DNA of 64,000 nucleotides from the NCBI RefSeq assembly GCF_030247185.1, contig NC_080571.1, positions 10,484,631 to 10,548,630 of the forward strand, read 5' to 3'. The position numbers and the translations under genes were made by a program. The stretch comes from Malaya genurostris (lineage: Eukaryota; Arthropoda; Insecta; Diptera; Culicidae). The notes beneath the pieces were generated by a model. That model saw only the letters and a list, made by a program, of their open reading frames with translations. It ran no database searches and had not been told where the DNA came from. How positions within the stretch are numbered: position 1 is the first letter of the stretch; each line of letters opens with the position of its first letter. Shown here piece after piece: positions 1-11,922 of this stretch.

Positions 1-16
1 GTATTTTACTTTTTTA

Positions 17-68
<52 letters not shown>

Positions 69-880
69 GGTATACAATTCGCTCAAACTTTCGAAAAATT
101 TTCCGAGTCCCGGAGGGCCGAATGTCATATACCAATCGATTCAGCTCGACAAACTGAGCAAATGTCCGTGTGTGTGTGTGTGTATGTGTGTTGTCAACTA
201 AGAGGTCGAGATCTCAGAGATGGCTGGAGCGATTTTGATCAAACTAGTCGCAAATGAAAGGTCTTCCCATCACCCTGAACGCTTCTAAATGGTGTAGAGA
301 ACGGATGTTTACTTTTTGAGTTATACAAAGTTTTTGTCAAAATTTTCAGTTTTTTGTTTAACAAGTTTCAAGGTCAAATGTGACAGATATGTCACATTTG
401 ACCTTAAAACTTAGATTCCGCACGGTGATAGCTATCCAACAAGCCATAGATTGTTAAATTCCGTCCATTTTTAACGGAGATATCGACATTTTTTGTAAGC
501 GACTTTTCCCCCTATTTCAGCAATAGGAGTTTTGAGCGCTGTATGATGAAGCAATGCATGGGAGCGACGTGAAACACGATTTTTTATACTGTTACATACA
601 ATTGTTTTCAAGTACCAAAAAGACTGTGTACAGCATCCTATTTCATGACATTTTACTCCGGATCAATTTTAGCACGGCTCGTTTTTGGCAACATAATCGT
701 TCGAGTATGACATATAAACTAGATGATGGCAGAATTTTCAAGTTGAATGTAATTCCATAATTATTTTGATTTAAACTACTTACAGTAATAAATACTGGAA
801 GAACATACCACCCATATACCATTCGACTCAGTTCATCGAGATCAGCAAATGCGTGTGTGACAAATAATTTCACTCAATTT
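1..880. repeat. Dispersed repeat family A, copy 1, with TA and TG microsatellites
   Basis: This stretch matches 32874-33540 over most of its length. Both begin with a T-rich 'tttttacctt', a run of TA, the phrase 'cggagggccgaatgt', a 'ccg(tg)n' microsatellite, 'gaggtcgagatctcagagatgg' style text and the shared end 'accaaaaagactgtgta'. The (TA)n run lies at about 24-62 and the (TG)n run at about 167-192. The short frames inside it are not conserved as protein between the copies. The same vocabulary (a Pro-Glu-Gly-like reading of the 'ctccggg' block) recurs at 45545-45700 and 53480-53640, so these are pieces of one larger repeat family of unknown class. Confidence 0.75.
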
Positions 881-1984
881 TCTCGGATAGCCATCTACAA
901 ACTATACAAACTCAGATTCATAAGAAAAGTCATATACTCCCAAACAAGGTTCCTGAATTACGTTTCGATCCGACTTCTGATTGTGGAACCAGAGTGTGAT
1001 ATATGAAACGAAATTAAAATAATGCAATTCATTTTTCTCGTAGATGGCTGAACCGATCTAAGATTTAAATGAAATCTAAGAATCATCTATGATTCAAATG
1101 AGAGGTCTTAAAATTCTATAAAACATCTTACTTTTTAGTCAGCTCCGACTTCTGGTTTAGGAGATACAGGGTGATTAGTATAAAAATGTCCATTTCACAT
1201 AAAGTAATCAGGTTTATCGGGTTGGCAAATTTGTATAGTCGATTGCCAAATAAATTTATTTCAGTTTAAGCGATATTCGTTTTTGGATTCGGAATGTACC
1301 TCCAAATTTTAATTCGCACTAAAATTTCTCAAAGATGTCTACAGACTCCTCAGGAGAATTTAACTGATTTTGGCTGCACCGATTCTAGAATTCCGGTTCC
1401 AGTATCGAATCGTTTCTCAAAGCTCAATCATTTTCCCAAAATTTCTCGATCATTGTCGCCAAATTGAACTTCAAAAACAAAAATTCAGGTCCCATACAAA
1501 ATACAAATCCGGACTTAAGGTCCCATACAAAATTGGTGAATTTTATCCGATTATTGAATTACAGATGATGAGTTTTCAAAATTCATACCGATATAGAAGA
1601 TGTAAATTGTTTGGCGTATTAATTTAAGCCCATTCGAATCATTTTGGGTTATGCTAGTTCCTGAATACCGGCTCTGGAAGTACCATAAATGATGACGAAA
1701 AACTCTAAAGTGGAACTTACTTCGACATCTCATGGAATGTTCAATCGATTGTCACACGCTAAGATTGAAATTCGATATGTTTTGCAGTTTCGGCATTACA
1801 GGGTAATGAGTGATTAAAATCTCAATTTGCCGTTTAAAACGACGATAATTAAAATAATGTCATGAGAACTAAAACACCCAAGAATATCCATGCAAGAAAC
1901 ACATGCGGATTGATAAAAGATAGGTATCATTTCACTGCTAGGTGGATTAATCACGTTTTTAATGTGAAGATGTAAAGAAGAGAA
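881..1984. repeat. Degenerate copies of dispersed repeat family B; otherwise nothing recognised
   Basis: Old copies of the 'cgatccgacttctg..ggaacc' repeat are visible near 965-1010, 1140-1180 and 1660-1700. The cleaner copies are at 43.4-43.8, 47.6-48.5, 53.3-53.5 and 60.9-61.6 kb. The copies here are diverged and fragmentary. No coding region is supported between them; the short ORFs have no recognisable domain. Confidence 0.5.
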
Positions 1985-2420
1985 AATATTTTCAAAACTG
2001 TTTCAGTAAGCTCTTCTAGTTTGCAAATTTGGTTGATTATTTGTTGAACAGTTCTTCGGTTTTTCGAGACAATCCACGAAAACTATACCATGACAATCCA
2101 AGAGAACCAACTTTATGACAGCTCTATTTCATTTAGCCTCCTGGGCCCTTTTAGAGAACTTGTACCGACTTAAGATCATTGTCAGGTAACCAGTCTGTTC
2201 TCTGGCGAATAATGGTGCATCCAGGTTTCGTTAACAGTCACCAACCGAATTCGTCCATATTATTCTGCATAAGCATGTGCGGCTCCTAGTGGCAGAATAT
2301 CTTTCTTTTTTGCGAGATCTTCTCCAATCTACTATCACCACAAAACTTTCGAAACCACTATTTCACGTTGTAATCGGAAGGAGCACTAGCCCCATATTAT
2401 GTGTCCATCTTTTGCCTCCA
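1985..2420 (-). pseudogene. Decayed mariner (DD34D) transposase remnant
   Basis: Reading the minus strand gives recognisable mariner blocks in order, in shifting frames. Near 2370-2390 there is SAPSDYNVK-stop-WFRKF, which resembles the N-terminal helix-turn-helix. Near 2260-2290 there is EPHMLMQNNMD, which matches the usual W-V-P-H-E-L-T block. At 2185-2247 there is RLVTVNETWMHHYSPENR, the first catalytic block, with Asn in place of the usual Asp. At 2040-2100 there is CHGIVFVDCLEKPK, the usual S-H-G-I-I-F-I-D-Y-L-E-K block. The C-terminal catalytic Asp blocks and the terminal inverted repeats were not found. It carries several frameshifts and stops and is clearly dead and older than the other mariners in the window. 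Confidence 0.7.
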
Positions 2421-4630
2421 CAAATGTCTTTTTAAAGAACGAAAATTTTTATTCATTAGGTGCTACATTTCGGTTTTGGAATTTGTTCTTCTATTTTGAT
2501 TTAGTATGCTGATATTTTCTGAGATGGATTATTTTGTATATCCGAAAACGTTGCTCATTGTGATTCCAGTACATATTCACAATACAACGGAATCATTGAG
2601 TACAAAGATAAAAATATTTTGTTAATTTACATCTATTTTCATTTTCATTTAGAGCAACAAATTGGATTAAACGATACTTCGCAGTTCTATATTTTTCAAT
2701 GTATTTTAAAGCAAAACTTAGCGTTAATAAAGACAGAAATTCATTTTTTATAATCTCATACTATACGTATTAAAATGGTATGAACCACAGCAAAAAGCGC
2801 TAGCTTCCGGAACCAGCGTCCATAGCAAAGAGTTGGGGTTAACCCATGAATGATCATACACCAAAATACCGTTTGACCGTTCCTCCATTTAAACACGATA
2901 CTAATTCCATAATCAGAAACATTATTTTTCCGGAATTAAACTTATTTCAAAGCGAACCTAGGAAATAACTGTATTGAAGTTGATACACTTTAAACTGGAA
3001 CTACATCATCTAATATAATTGAACAATACCATAACCAAATTCTCTTCTGTTTATGACACATAATATTGCTAACCTAAGGCGTTCCATTCTTATAAATTCC
3101 TCTTTTCCCTTGACGTGTCACTAGCTTCCACTAACTTGCAATTTTCATAGCCTGTAAATAATGACTCCTCAGTTGAAGCTTGCGTTCAATGCAACACATT
3201 CACAAAATAATAGCATGCCATGTCGTATCTCAAAAAATCAACCAAAAGATCTAATCGGTCCAATGTAACTGAAAATCAAAACTTCAAATCTTAGCGACTC
3301 ATCACCGAATTAAATAAAACCAGCGTCGTCGATTGACAAACAACGGGCAACTTTCTTCCATGTTGCCAGCATAGACCCTTTGGATGCACCGGTTTTCGAT
3401 TATATTTTCTCGCCCCGCGTCACTCACACACATACACATTCAGCTATGCATTGTGCGCGGCCTCCTTTGTTTTCGTCGATTTGCTAAATATTTCATCGGC
3501 TGAGAATTCCAAAGGAAAGCGAAAAATGGGATTCCATTATTTCCGGAAAGCGACACTATTGTTGTCGCCCAGCTTGTTGCGACTTCCATTGTTTCGTGGC
3601 GCACATTGCGACGAAACACACGCGACAGGCTTGCACACAAACACCCAGTTGTCCCCGGTTCAGTAAGTACAGTATTCGGAATCTTCATTGCCATACTAAA
3701 TGAAAAACAAACATTTGAACGAGGTGAGGCGTGCCGGAATGCCTTCCTCCTGGTATTGTTCGTTCAAGTTGACATTTTGTCAGCGGTGTCGTGTGTGGGA
3801 AGCTGTTGGCAGGTAGGTCATCTAGTGGATAGAATTAGAACTTGATATATGGCATGAATTGCAGGTTTATATGGCACCGCCCGTAAAATAATATACCTTT
3901 GATTCTACAGCAGGAACAGTTGATTCACAATCAGATCTGCTAGATTCAATACAGTTTATCGTATTTAGATAGCAAAATCTTTATTTTCGACGATACAATA
4001 TATTGCTTTTAGGATTCACAATTGAAAGTTTTATTTATGTTATATTCTGTACAATACAATTTTTAATTTTAATTGTTCCGATACTTAACAATCCATACAT
4101 TCTATCGTGAAAAGATTGGTCACAGTTCATCGAATAGTATAGAAAATTGTATTGATTCTTGGCTACAAATGGACCAAATAAAAACATGTCTACTACTAAT
4201 CGGTGAAATGTCGTTTTATTTTTCATCAGTTCCAATTGAATATTTGAGACAAGTTATGGTATTCACTAAAATTTATTAAACTACAAACTTTCAATTTTTT
4301 ATATTTTTTATGCTGTTTAACTCTGATGAATTCTATTCCGTTCCTCAGGAAACTCATTATGCTACACAAGTAATAACCTTTAAATTTATCCGTTTTGTTC
4401 GGAAAACTATATGCAAAATATTGTTGAAATGTTTGAAAGTCAAAGCAAAATACCCTTAATAAAAGGTGGGGAATATTCTATATGATCTCATTTCAACTAC
4501 GGAGCAAGTCCAAATATTAACACTGCAAAAGGTGCCAAAAGGATCGCTTGTCTTCGATTTTGATGAAACTTTATACTCGTCTTCAGCATGGCAAACCTTT
4601 TCACGGCTAGACCGATTCGAATCGATTTTC
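2421..4630. other. Unassigned intergenic DNA
   Basis: No gene, RNA or mobile element is recognised. A slightly more GC-balanced block at about 3340-3850 has overlapping short ORFs on both strands (for example 3451-3666 plus and 3440-3694 minus) without recognisable domains, so it is left unassigned. The last 170 bases before the satellite are unique sequence that reads in frame into the satellite; see findings for a short phosphatase-like motif there. Confidence 0.6.
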
Positions 4631-7600
4631 AAGACTTTTGAGACTTTTAAGACTTTTAAGACTTTTAAGACTTTTAAGACTTTTAAGACTTTTAAGACTT
4701 TTAAGAATTTTAAGACTTTTAAGACTTTTAAGACTTTTAAGACTTTTAGAACTTTTAAGACTTTTAAAACTTTTAAGACTTTTAAGACTTTTAAGACTTT
4801 AAAGACTTTTAAGACTTTTAAGACTTTTAAGACTTTTAAGACTTTCAAGACTTTTAAGAATTTTAAGACTTTTAAGACTTTTAAGATCTTTAAGACTTTT
4901 AAGAGTTCTAAAACTTTTAAGACTTTTAAGACTTTTAAGACTTTTAAGACTTTTAAGACTTTTAAGACTTTTAAGACTTTTAAGACTTTCAAGACTTTCA
5001 AGACTTTTAAGACTTTCAAGACTTTCAAGACTTTCAAGACTTTCAAGACTTTAAAGACTTTTAAGACTTTTAAGACTTTTAAGACTTTTAAGACTTTTAA
5101 GTCTTTTAAGACTTTTAAGACTTTTAAGACTTTTAATACTTTTAAGACTTTTAAGACTTTCAAGACTCTTAAGACTATTAAGACTTTTAAGAATTTCCAG
5201 ACTTTCAAGACTTTCAAGACTTTCAAGACTTTCAAGACTTTCAAGACTTTCAAGACTTTCAAGACTTTTAAGACTTTTAAGACTTTTAAGACTTTTAAGA
5301 CTTTTACGACTTTTAAGACTTTTAAGACTTTTGAGACTTTTAAGACTTTTAAGACTTTTAAGACTTTTAAGACTTTTAGGACTTTTAAGACTTTTAAGAC
5401 TTTTAAGACTTTTAAGACTTTTAAGACTTTTAAGACTTTTAAGACTTTTAAGACTTTTAAGACTTTTAAGACTTTTAAGACTTTTAAGACTTTTAAGACT
5501 TTTAAGACTTTTAAGACTTTTAAGACTTTTAAGACTTTTAAGACTTTCAAGACTTTTAAGACTTTCAAGACTTTTAAGAATTTTAAGACTTTTAAGACTT
5601 TTAAGATCTTTAAGACTTTTAAGACTTTTAAAACTTTTAAGACTTTTAAGACTTTTAAGACTTTTAAGACTTTTAAGACTTTTAAGACTTTTAAGACTTT
5701 TAAGACTTTCAAGACTTTCAAGACTTTCAAGACTTTCAAGACTTTCAAGACTTTAAAGACTTTTAAGACTTTTAAGACTTTTAAGACTTTTAAGACTTTT
5801 AAGTCTTTTAAGACTTTTAATACTTTTAAGACTTTCAAGACTCTTAAGACTATTAAGACTTTTAAGAATTTCATGACTTTCAAGACTTTCAAGACTTTCA
5901 AGACTTTCAAGACTTTCAAGACTTTCAAGACTTTTAAGACTTTTAAGACTTTTAAGACTTTTAAGACTTTTACGACTTTTAAGACTTTTAAGACTTTTAA
6001 GACTTTTAAGACTTTTAAGACTTTTAAGACTTTTAAGACTTTTAAGACTTTTAAGACTTTTAAGACTTTTAAGACTTTTAAGACTTTTAAGACTTTTAAG
6101 AATTTTATGACTTTTAAGACTTTTAAGACTTTTAAGACTTTTAAGACTTTTAAAACTTTTAAGACTTTTAAGACTTTTAAGACTTTTAAGACTTTAAAGA
6201 CTTTTAAGACTTTTAAGACTTTTAAGACTTTCAAGACTTTTAAGAATTTTAAGACTTTTAAGACTTTTAAGATCTTTAAGACTTTTAAGACTTTTAAAAC
6301 TTTTAAGACTTTTAAGACTTTTAAGACTTTTAAGACTTTTAAGACTTTTAAGACTTTTAAGACTTTTAAGACTTTTAAGACTTTTAAGACTTTTAAGACT
6401 TTTAAGACTTTCAAGACTTTCAAGACTTTCAAGACTTTCAAGACTTTAAAGACTTTTAAGACTTTTAAGACTTTTAAGACTTTTAAGTCTTTTAAGACTT
6501 TTAAGACTTTTAAGACTTTTAAGACTTTTAAGACTTTTAAGACTTTTAAGACTTTTAAGACTTTTAATACTTTTAGGACTTTCAAGACTCTTAAGACTAT
6601 TAAGACTTTTAAGAATTTCATGACTTTCAAGACTTTCAAGACTTTCAAGACTTTCAAGACTTTCAAGACTTTCAAGACTTTTAAGACTTTTAAGACTTTT
6701 AAGACTTTTAAGACTTTTAAGACTTTTAAGACTTTTAAGACTATTAAGAATTTTAAGACTTTTAAGACTTTTAAGACTTTTAAGACTTTTAAGACTTTTA
6801 AGACTTTTAAGACTTTCAAGACTCTTAAGACTATTAAGACTTTTAAGAATTTCATGACTTTCAAGACTTTCAAGACTTTCAAGACTTTCAAGACTTTCAA
6901 GACTTTCAAGACTTTTAAGACTTTTAAGACTTTTAAGACTTTTAAGACTTTTAAGACTTTTAAGACTTTTAAGACTTTTAAGACTTTTAAGAATTTTAAG
7001 ACTTTTAAGACTTTTAAGACTTTTAAGACTTTTAAGACTTTTAAGACTTTTAAGACTTTTAAAACTTTTAAGACTTTTAAGACTTTTAAGACTTTAAAGA
7101 CTTTTAAGACTTTTAAGACTTTCAAGACTTTCAAGACTTTTAAGAATTTTAAGACTTTTAAGACTTTTAAGATCTTTAAGACTTTTAAGACTTTTAAAAC
7201 TTTTAAGACTTTTAAGACTTTTAAGACTTTCAAGACTTTCAAGACTTTCAAGACTTTCAAGACTTTAAAGACTTTTAAGACTTTTAAGACTTTTAAGACT
7301 TTTAAGACTTTTAAGACTTTTAAGACTTTTAAGTCTTTTAAGACTTTTAAGACTTTTAAGACTTTTAAGACTTTTAATACTTTTAAGACTTTCAAGACTC
7401 TTAAGACTATTAAGACTTTTAAGAATTTCATGACTTTCAAGACTTTCAAGACTTTCAAGACTTTCAAGACTTTCAAGACTTTCAAGACTTTCAAGACTTT
7501 CAAGACTTTTAAGACTTTTAAGACTTTTAAGACTTTTAAGACTTTTACGACTTTTAAGACTTTTAAGACTTTTAAGACTTTTAAGACTTTTAAGACTTTT

Positions 7601-8221
7601 AAGACTTTTAAGACTTTTAAGACTTTTAAGACTTTTAAGACTTTTAAGACTTTTAAGACTTTTAAGACTTTTAAGACTTTTAAGACTTTCAAGACTTTCA
7701 AGACTTTCAAGACTTGCAAGACTTTCAAGACTTTCAAGTTTTTCAAGACATTCAAGACTTTTAAGACTTTTAAGACTTTTAAGACTTTTAAGACTTTTAA
7801 GACTTTTAAGACTTTTAAGACTTTTAAGACTTTTAAGACTTTTAAGACCTTTAAGACTTTTAAGACTTTTAAGACTTTTAAGACTTTTAAGACTTTTAAG
7901 ACTTTTAAGACTTTTAAGACTTTTAAGACTTTCAAGACTTTCAAGACTTTCAAGACTTTCAAGACTTTCAAGACTTTCAAGACTTTCAAGACTTTCAAGA
8001 CTTTCAAGACTTTCAAGACTTTCAAGACTTTCAAGACTTTCAAGACTTTCAAGACTTTCAAGACTTTCAAGACTTTCAAGACTTTCAAGACTTTCAAGAC
8101 TTTCAAGACTTTTAAGACTTTCAAGATTTTCAAGACTTTCAAGACTTTTAAGACTTTCAAGGCTTTCAAGACTTTCAAGACTATTAAGACTTTCAAGACT
8201 TTCAAGACTTTCAAGACATTC

Positions 8222-8267
8222 ATTAATATTATGAATATTAATATCATTTATTTTACCCCGGCTTTTC
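8222..8267 (-). mobile_element. 46-bp non-satellite insert 1, probable LINE 3-prime stub, with 9-bp duplication
   Basis: A 46-bp block interrupts the satellite and is flanked on both sides by the same rare variant unit 'aagacattc', as expected of a 9-bp target-site duplication. The block starts with a 9-bp perfect inverted repeat, 'attaatatt' atg 'aatattaat', at 8222-8242. It then carries a stretch (8241-8265) identical over 25 bases to 41269-41293. On the minus strand it reads as 'gccggggtaaaataaat' followed by an AT-rich tail, which looks like the last bases of a strongly 5-prime-truncated non-LTR retrotransposon. The retroelement reading is inference. Confidence 0.6.
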
Positions 8268-11200
8268 AAGACATTCAAGACTTTTAAGACTTTCAAGACT
8301 TTCAAGACTTTCAAGACTTTCAAGACTTTCAAGACTTTCAAGACTTTCAAGACTTTCAAGACTTTCAAGACTTTCAAGACTTTCAAGACTTTCAAGACTT
8401 TCAAGACTTACAAGACTTTCAAGACTTTCAAGACTTTCAAGACTTTCAAGACTTTCAAGACTTTCAAGACTTTCAAGACTTTCAAGACTTTCAAGACTTT
8501 CAAGACTTTCAAGACTTTCAATACTTTCAAGACTTTCAAGACTTTCAAGACTTTCAAGACTTTCAAGACTTTCAAGACTTTCAAGACTTTCAAGACTTTC
8601 AAGACTTTCAAGACTTTCAAGACTTTCTAGACTTTCAAGACTTTCAAGACTTTCAAGACTTTCAAGACTTTCAAGACTTTCAAGACTTTCAAGACTTTCA
8701 AGACTTTCAAGACTTTCAAGACTTTCAAGACTTTCAAGACTTTCAAGACTTTCAAGACTTTCAAGACTTTCAAGACTTTCTAGACTTTCAAGACTTTCAA
8801 GACTTTCAAGACTTTCAAGACTTTCAAGACTTTCAAGACTTTCAAGACTTTCTAGACTTTCAAGACTTTCAAGACTTTCAAGACTTTCAAGACTTTTAAG
8901 ACTTTCAAGACTTTCAAGACTTTCAAGACTTTCTAGACTTTCAAGACTTTCAAGACTTTCAAGACTTTCAAGACTTTCAAGACTTTCAAGACTTTCAAGA
9001 CTTTCACGACTTTTAAGACTTTTAAGACTTTTAAGACTTTTAAGACTTTTAAGACTTTTGAGACTTTCAAGACTTTCAAGACTTTCAAGACTTTCAAGAC
9101 TTTCAAGACTTTCAAGACTTTCAAGACTTTCAAGACTTTTAAGACTTTTAAGACTTTTAAGACTTTTAAGACTTTTACGACTTTTAAGACTTTTAAGACT
9201 TTTAAGACTTTTAAGACTTTTAAGACTTTCAAGACTTTCAAGACTTTCAAGACTTTTAAGACTTTTAAGACTTTTAAGACTTTCAAGACTTTCAAGACTT
9301 TCAAGACTTGCAAGACTTTCAAGACTTTCAAGTCTTTCAAGACATTCAAGACTTTTAAGACTTTTAAGACTTTCAAGACTTTCAAGACTTTCAAGACTTT
9401 CAAGACTTTCAAGACTTTCAAGACTTTCAAGACTTTCAAGACTTTCAAGACTTTCAAGACTTTCAAGACTTACAAGACTTTCAAGACTTTCAAGACTTTC
9501 AAGACTTTCAAGACTTTCAAGACTTTCAAGACTTTCAAGACTTTTAAGACTTTTAAGACTTTTAAGACTTTTAAGACTTTTAAGACTTTTAAGACTTTTA
9601 AGACTTTTGAGACTTTCAAGACTTTCAAGACTTTCAAGACTTTCAAGACTTTCAAGACTTTCAAGACTTTTAAGACTTTTAAGACTTTTAAGACTTTTAA
9701 GACTTTTACGACTTTTAAGACTTTTAAGACTTTTAAGACTTTTAAGACTTTTAAGACTTTCAAGACTTTCAAGACTTTCAAGACTTTTAAGACTTTTAAG
9801 ACTTTTAAGACTTTCAAGACTTTCAAGACTTTCAAGACTTTCAAGACTTGCAAGACTTTCAAGACTTTCAAGTCTTTCAAGACATTCAAGACTTTTAAGA
9901 CTTTTAAGTCTTTTAAGACTTTTAAGACTTTTAAGTCTTTTAAGACTTTTACGACTTTTAAGACTTTTAAGACTTTTAAGACTTTTAAGACTTTTAAGAC
10001 TTTCAAGACTTTCAAGACTTTCAAGACTTTTAAGACTTTTAAGACTTTTAAGACTTTCAAGACTTTCAAGACTTTCAAGACTTTCAAGACTTGCAAGACT
10101 TTCAAGACTTTCAAGTCTTTCAAGACATTCAAGACTTTTAAGACTTTTAAGTCTTTTAAGACTTTTAAGACTTTTAAGACTTTTAAGACTTTTAAGACTT
10201 TTAAGACTTTTAAGACTTTTAAGACTTTTAAGACTTTTAAGACTTTTAAGACTTTTAAGACTTTTAAGACTTTTAAGACTTTTAAGACTTTTAAGAATTT
10301 TATGACTTTTAAGACTTTTAAGACTTTTACGACTTTTAAGACTTTTAAGACTTTTAAGACTTTTAAGACTTTTAAGACTTTTAAGACTTTTAAGACTTTT
10401 AAGACTTTTAAGACTTTTAAGACTTTTAAGACTTTTAAGACTTTTAAGACTTTTAAGACTTTTAAGACTTTTAAGACTTTTAAGACTTTCAAGACTCTTA
10501 AGACTATTAAGACTTTTAAGAATTTCATGACTTTCAAGACTTTCAAGACTTTCAAGACTTTCAAGACTTTCAAGACTTTCAAGACTTTTAAGACTTTTAA
10601 GACTTTTAAGACTTTTAAGACTTTTAAGACTTTTAAGACTTTTAAGACTTTTAAGACTTTTAAGAATTTTAAGACTTTTAAGACTTTTAAGACTTTTAAG
10701 ACTTTTAAGACTTTTAAGACTTTTAAGACTTTTAAAACTTTTAAGACTTTTAAGACTTTTAAGACTTTAAAGACTTTTAAGACTTTTAAGACTTTCAAGA
10801 CTTTCAAGACTTTTAAGAATTTTAAGACTTTTAAGACTTTTAAGATCTTTAAGACTTTTAAGACTTTTAAAACTTTTAAGACTTTTAAGACTTTTAAGAC
10901 TTTCAAGACTTTCAAGACTTTCAAGACTTTCAAGACTTTAAAGACTTTTAAGACTTTTAAGACTTTTAAGACTTTTAAGACTTTTAAGACTTTTAAGTCT
11001 TTTAAGACTTTTAAGACTTTTAAGACTTTTAAGACTTTTAAGACTTTTAATACTTTTAAGACTTTCAAGACTCTTAAGACTATTAAGACTTTTAAGAATT
11101 TCATGACTTTCAAGACTTTCAAGACTTTCAAGACTTTCAAGACTTTCAAGACTTTCAAGACTTTCAAGACTTTCAAGACTTTTAAGACTTTTAAGACTTT

Positions 11201-11876
11201 TAAGACTTTTAAGACTTTTACGACTTTTAAGACTTTTAAGACTTTTAAGACTTTTAAGACTTTTAAGACTTTTAAGACTTTTAAGACTTTTAAGACTTTT
11301 AAGACTTTTAAGACTTTTAAGACTTTTAAGACTTTTAAGACTTTTAAGACTTTCAAGACTTTCAAGACTTTCAAGACTTGCAAGACTTTCAAGACTTTCA
11401 AGTTTTTCAAGACATTCAAGACTTTTAAGACTTTTAAGACTTTTAAGACTTTTAAGACTTTTAAGACTTTTAAGACTTTTAAGACTTTTAAGACTTTTAA
11501 GACCTTTAAGACTTTTAAGACTTTTAAGACTTTTAAGACTTTTAAGACTTTTAAGACTTTTAAGACTTTTAAGACTTTTAAGACTTTCAAGACTTTCAAG
11601 ACTTTCAAGACTTTCAAGACTTTCAAGACTTTCAAGACTTTCAAGACTTTCAAGACTTTCAAGACTTTCAAGACTTTCAAGACTTTCAAGACTTTCAAGA
11701 CTTTCAAGACTTTCAAGACTTTCAAGACTTTCAAGACTTTCAAGACTTTCAAGACTTTCAAGACTTTTAAGACTTTCAAGATTTTCAAGACTTTCAAGAC
11801 TTTTAAGACTTTCAAGGCTTTCAAGACTTTCAAGACTATTAAGACTTTCAAGACTTTCAAGACTTTCAAGACATTC

Positions 11877-11922
11877 ATTAATATTATGAATATTAATATC
11901 ATTTATTTTACCCCGGCTTTTC
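11877..11922 (-). mobile_element. 46-bp non-satellite insert 2, copy of insert 1
   Basis: Identical to the insert at 8222-8267, including the flanking 'aagacattc' units on both sides, and offset by 3,655 bp. Surrounding variant units also match those around insert 1, so this copy arose by segmental duplication of the satellite block and not by a second insertion. Confidence 0.8.

Noticed and set aside
5331..5756. RLL-repeat ORF and similar shorter shadows
   Set aside because: Same satellite in another frame.
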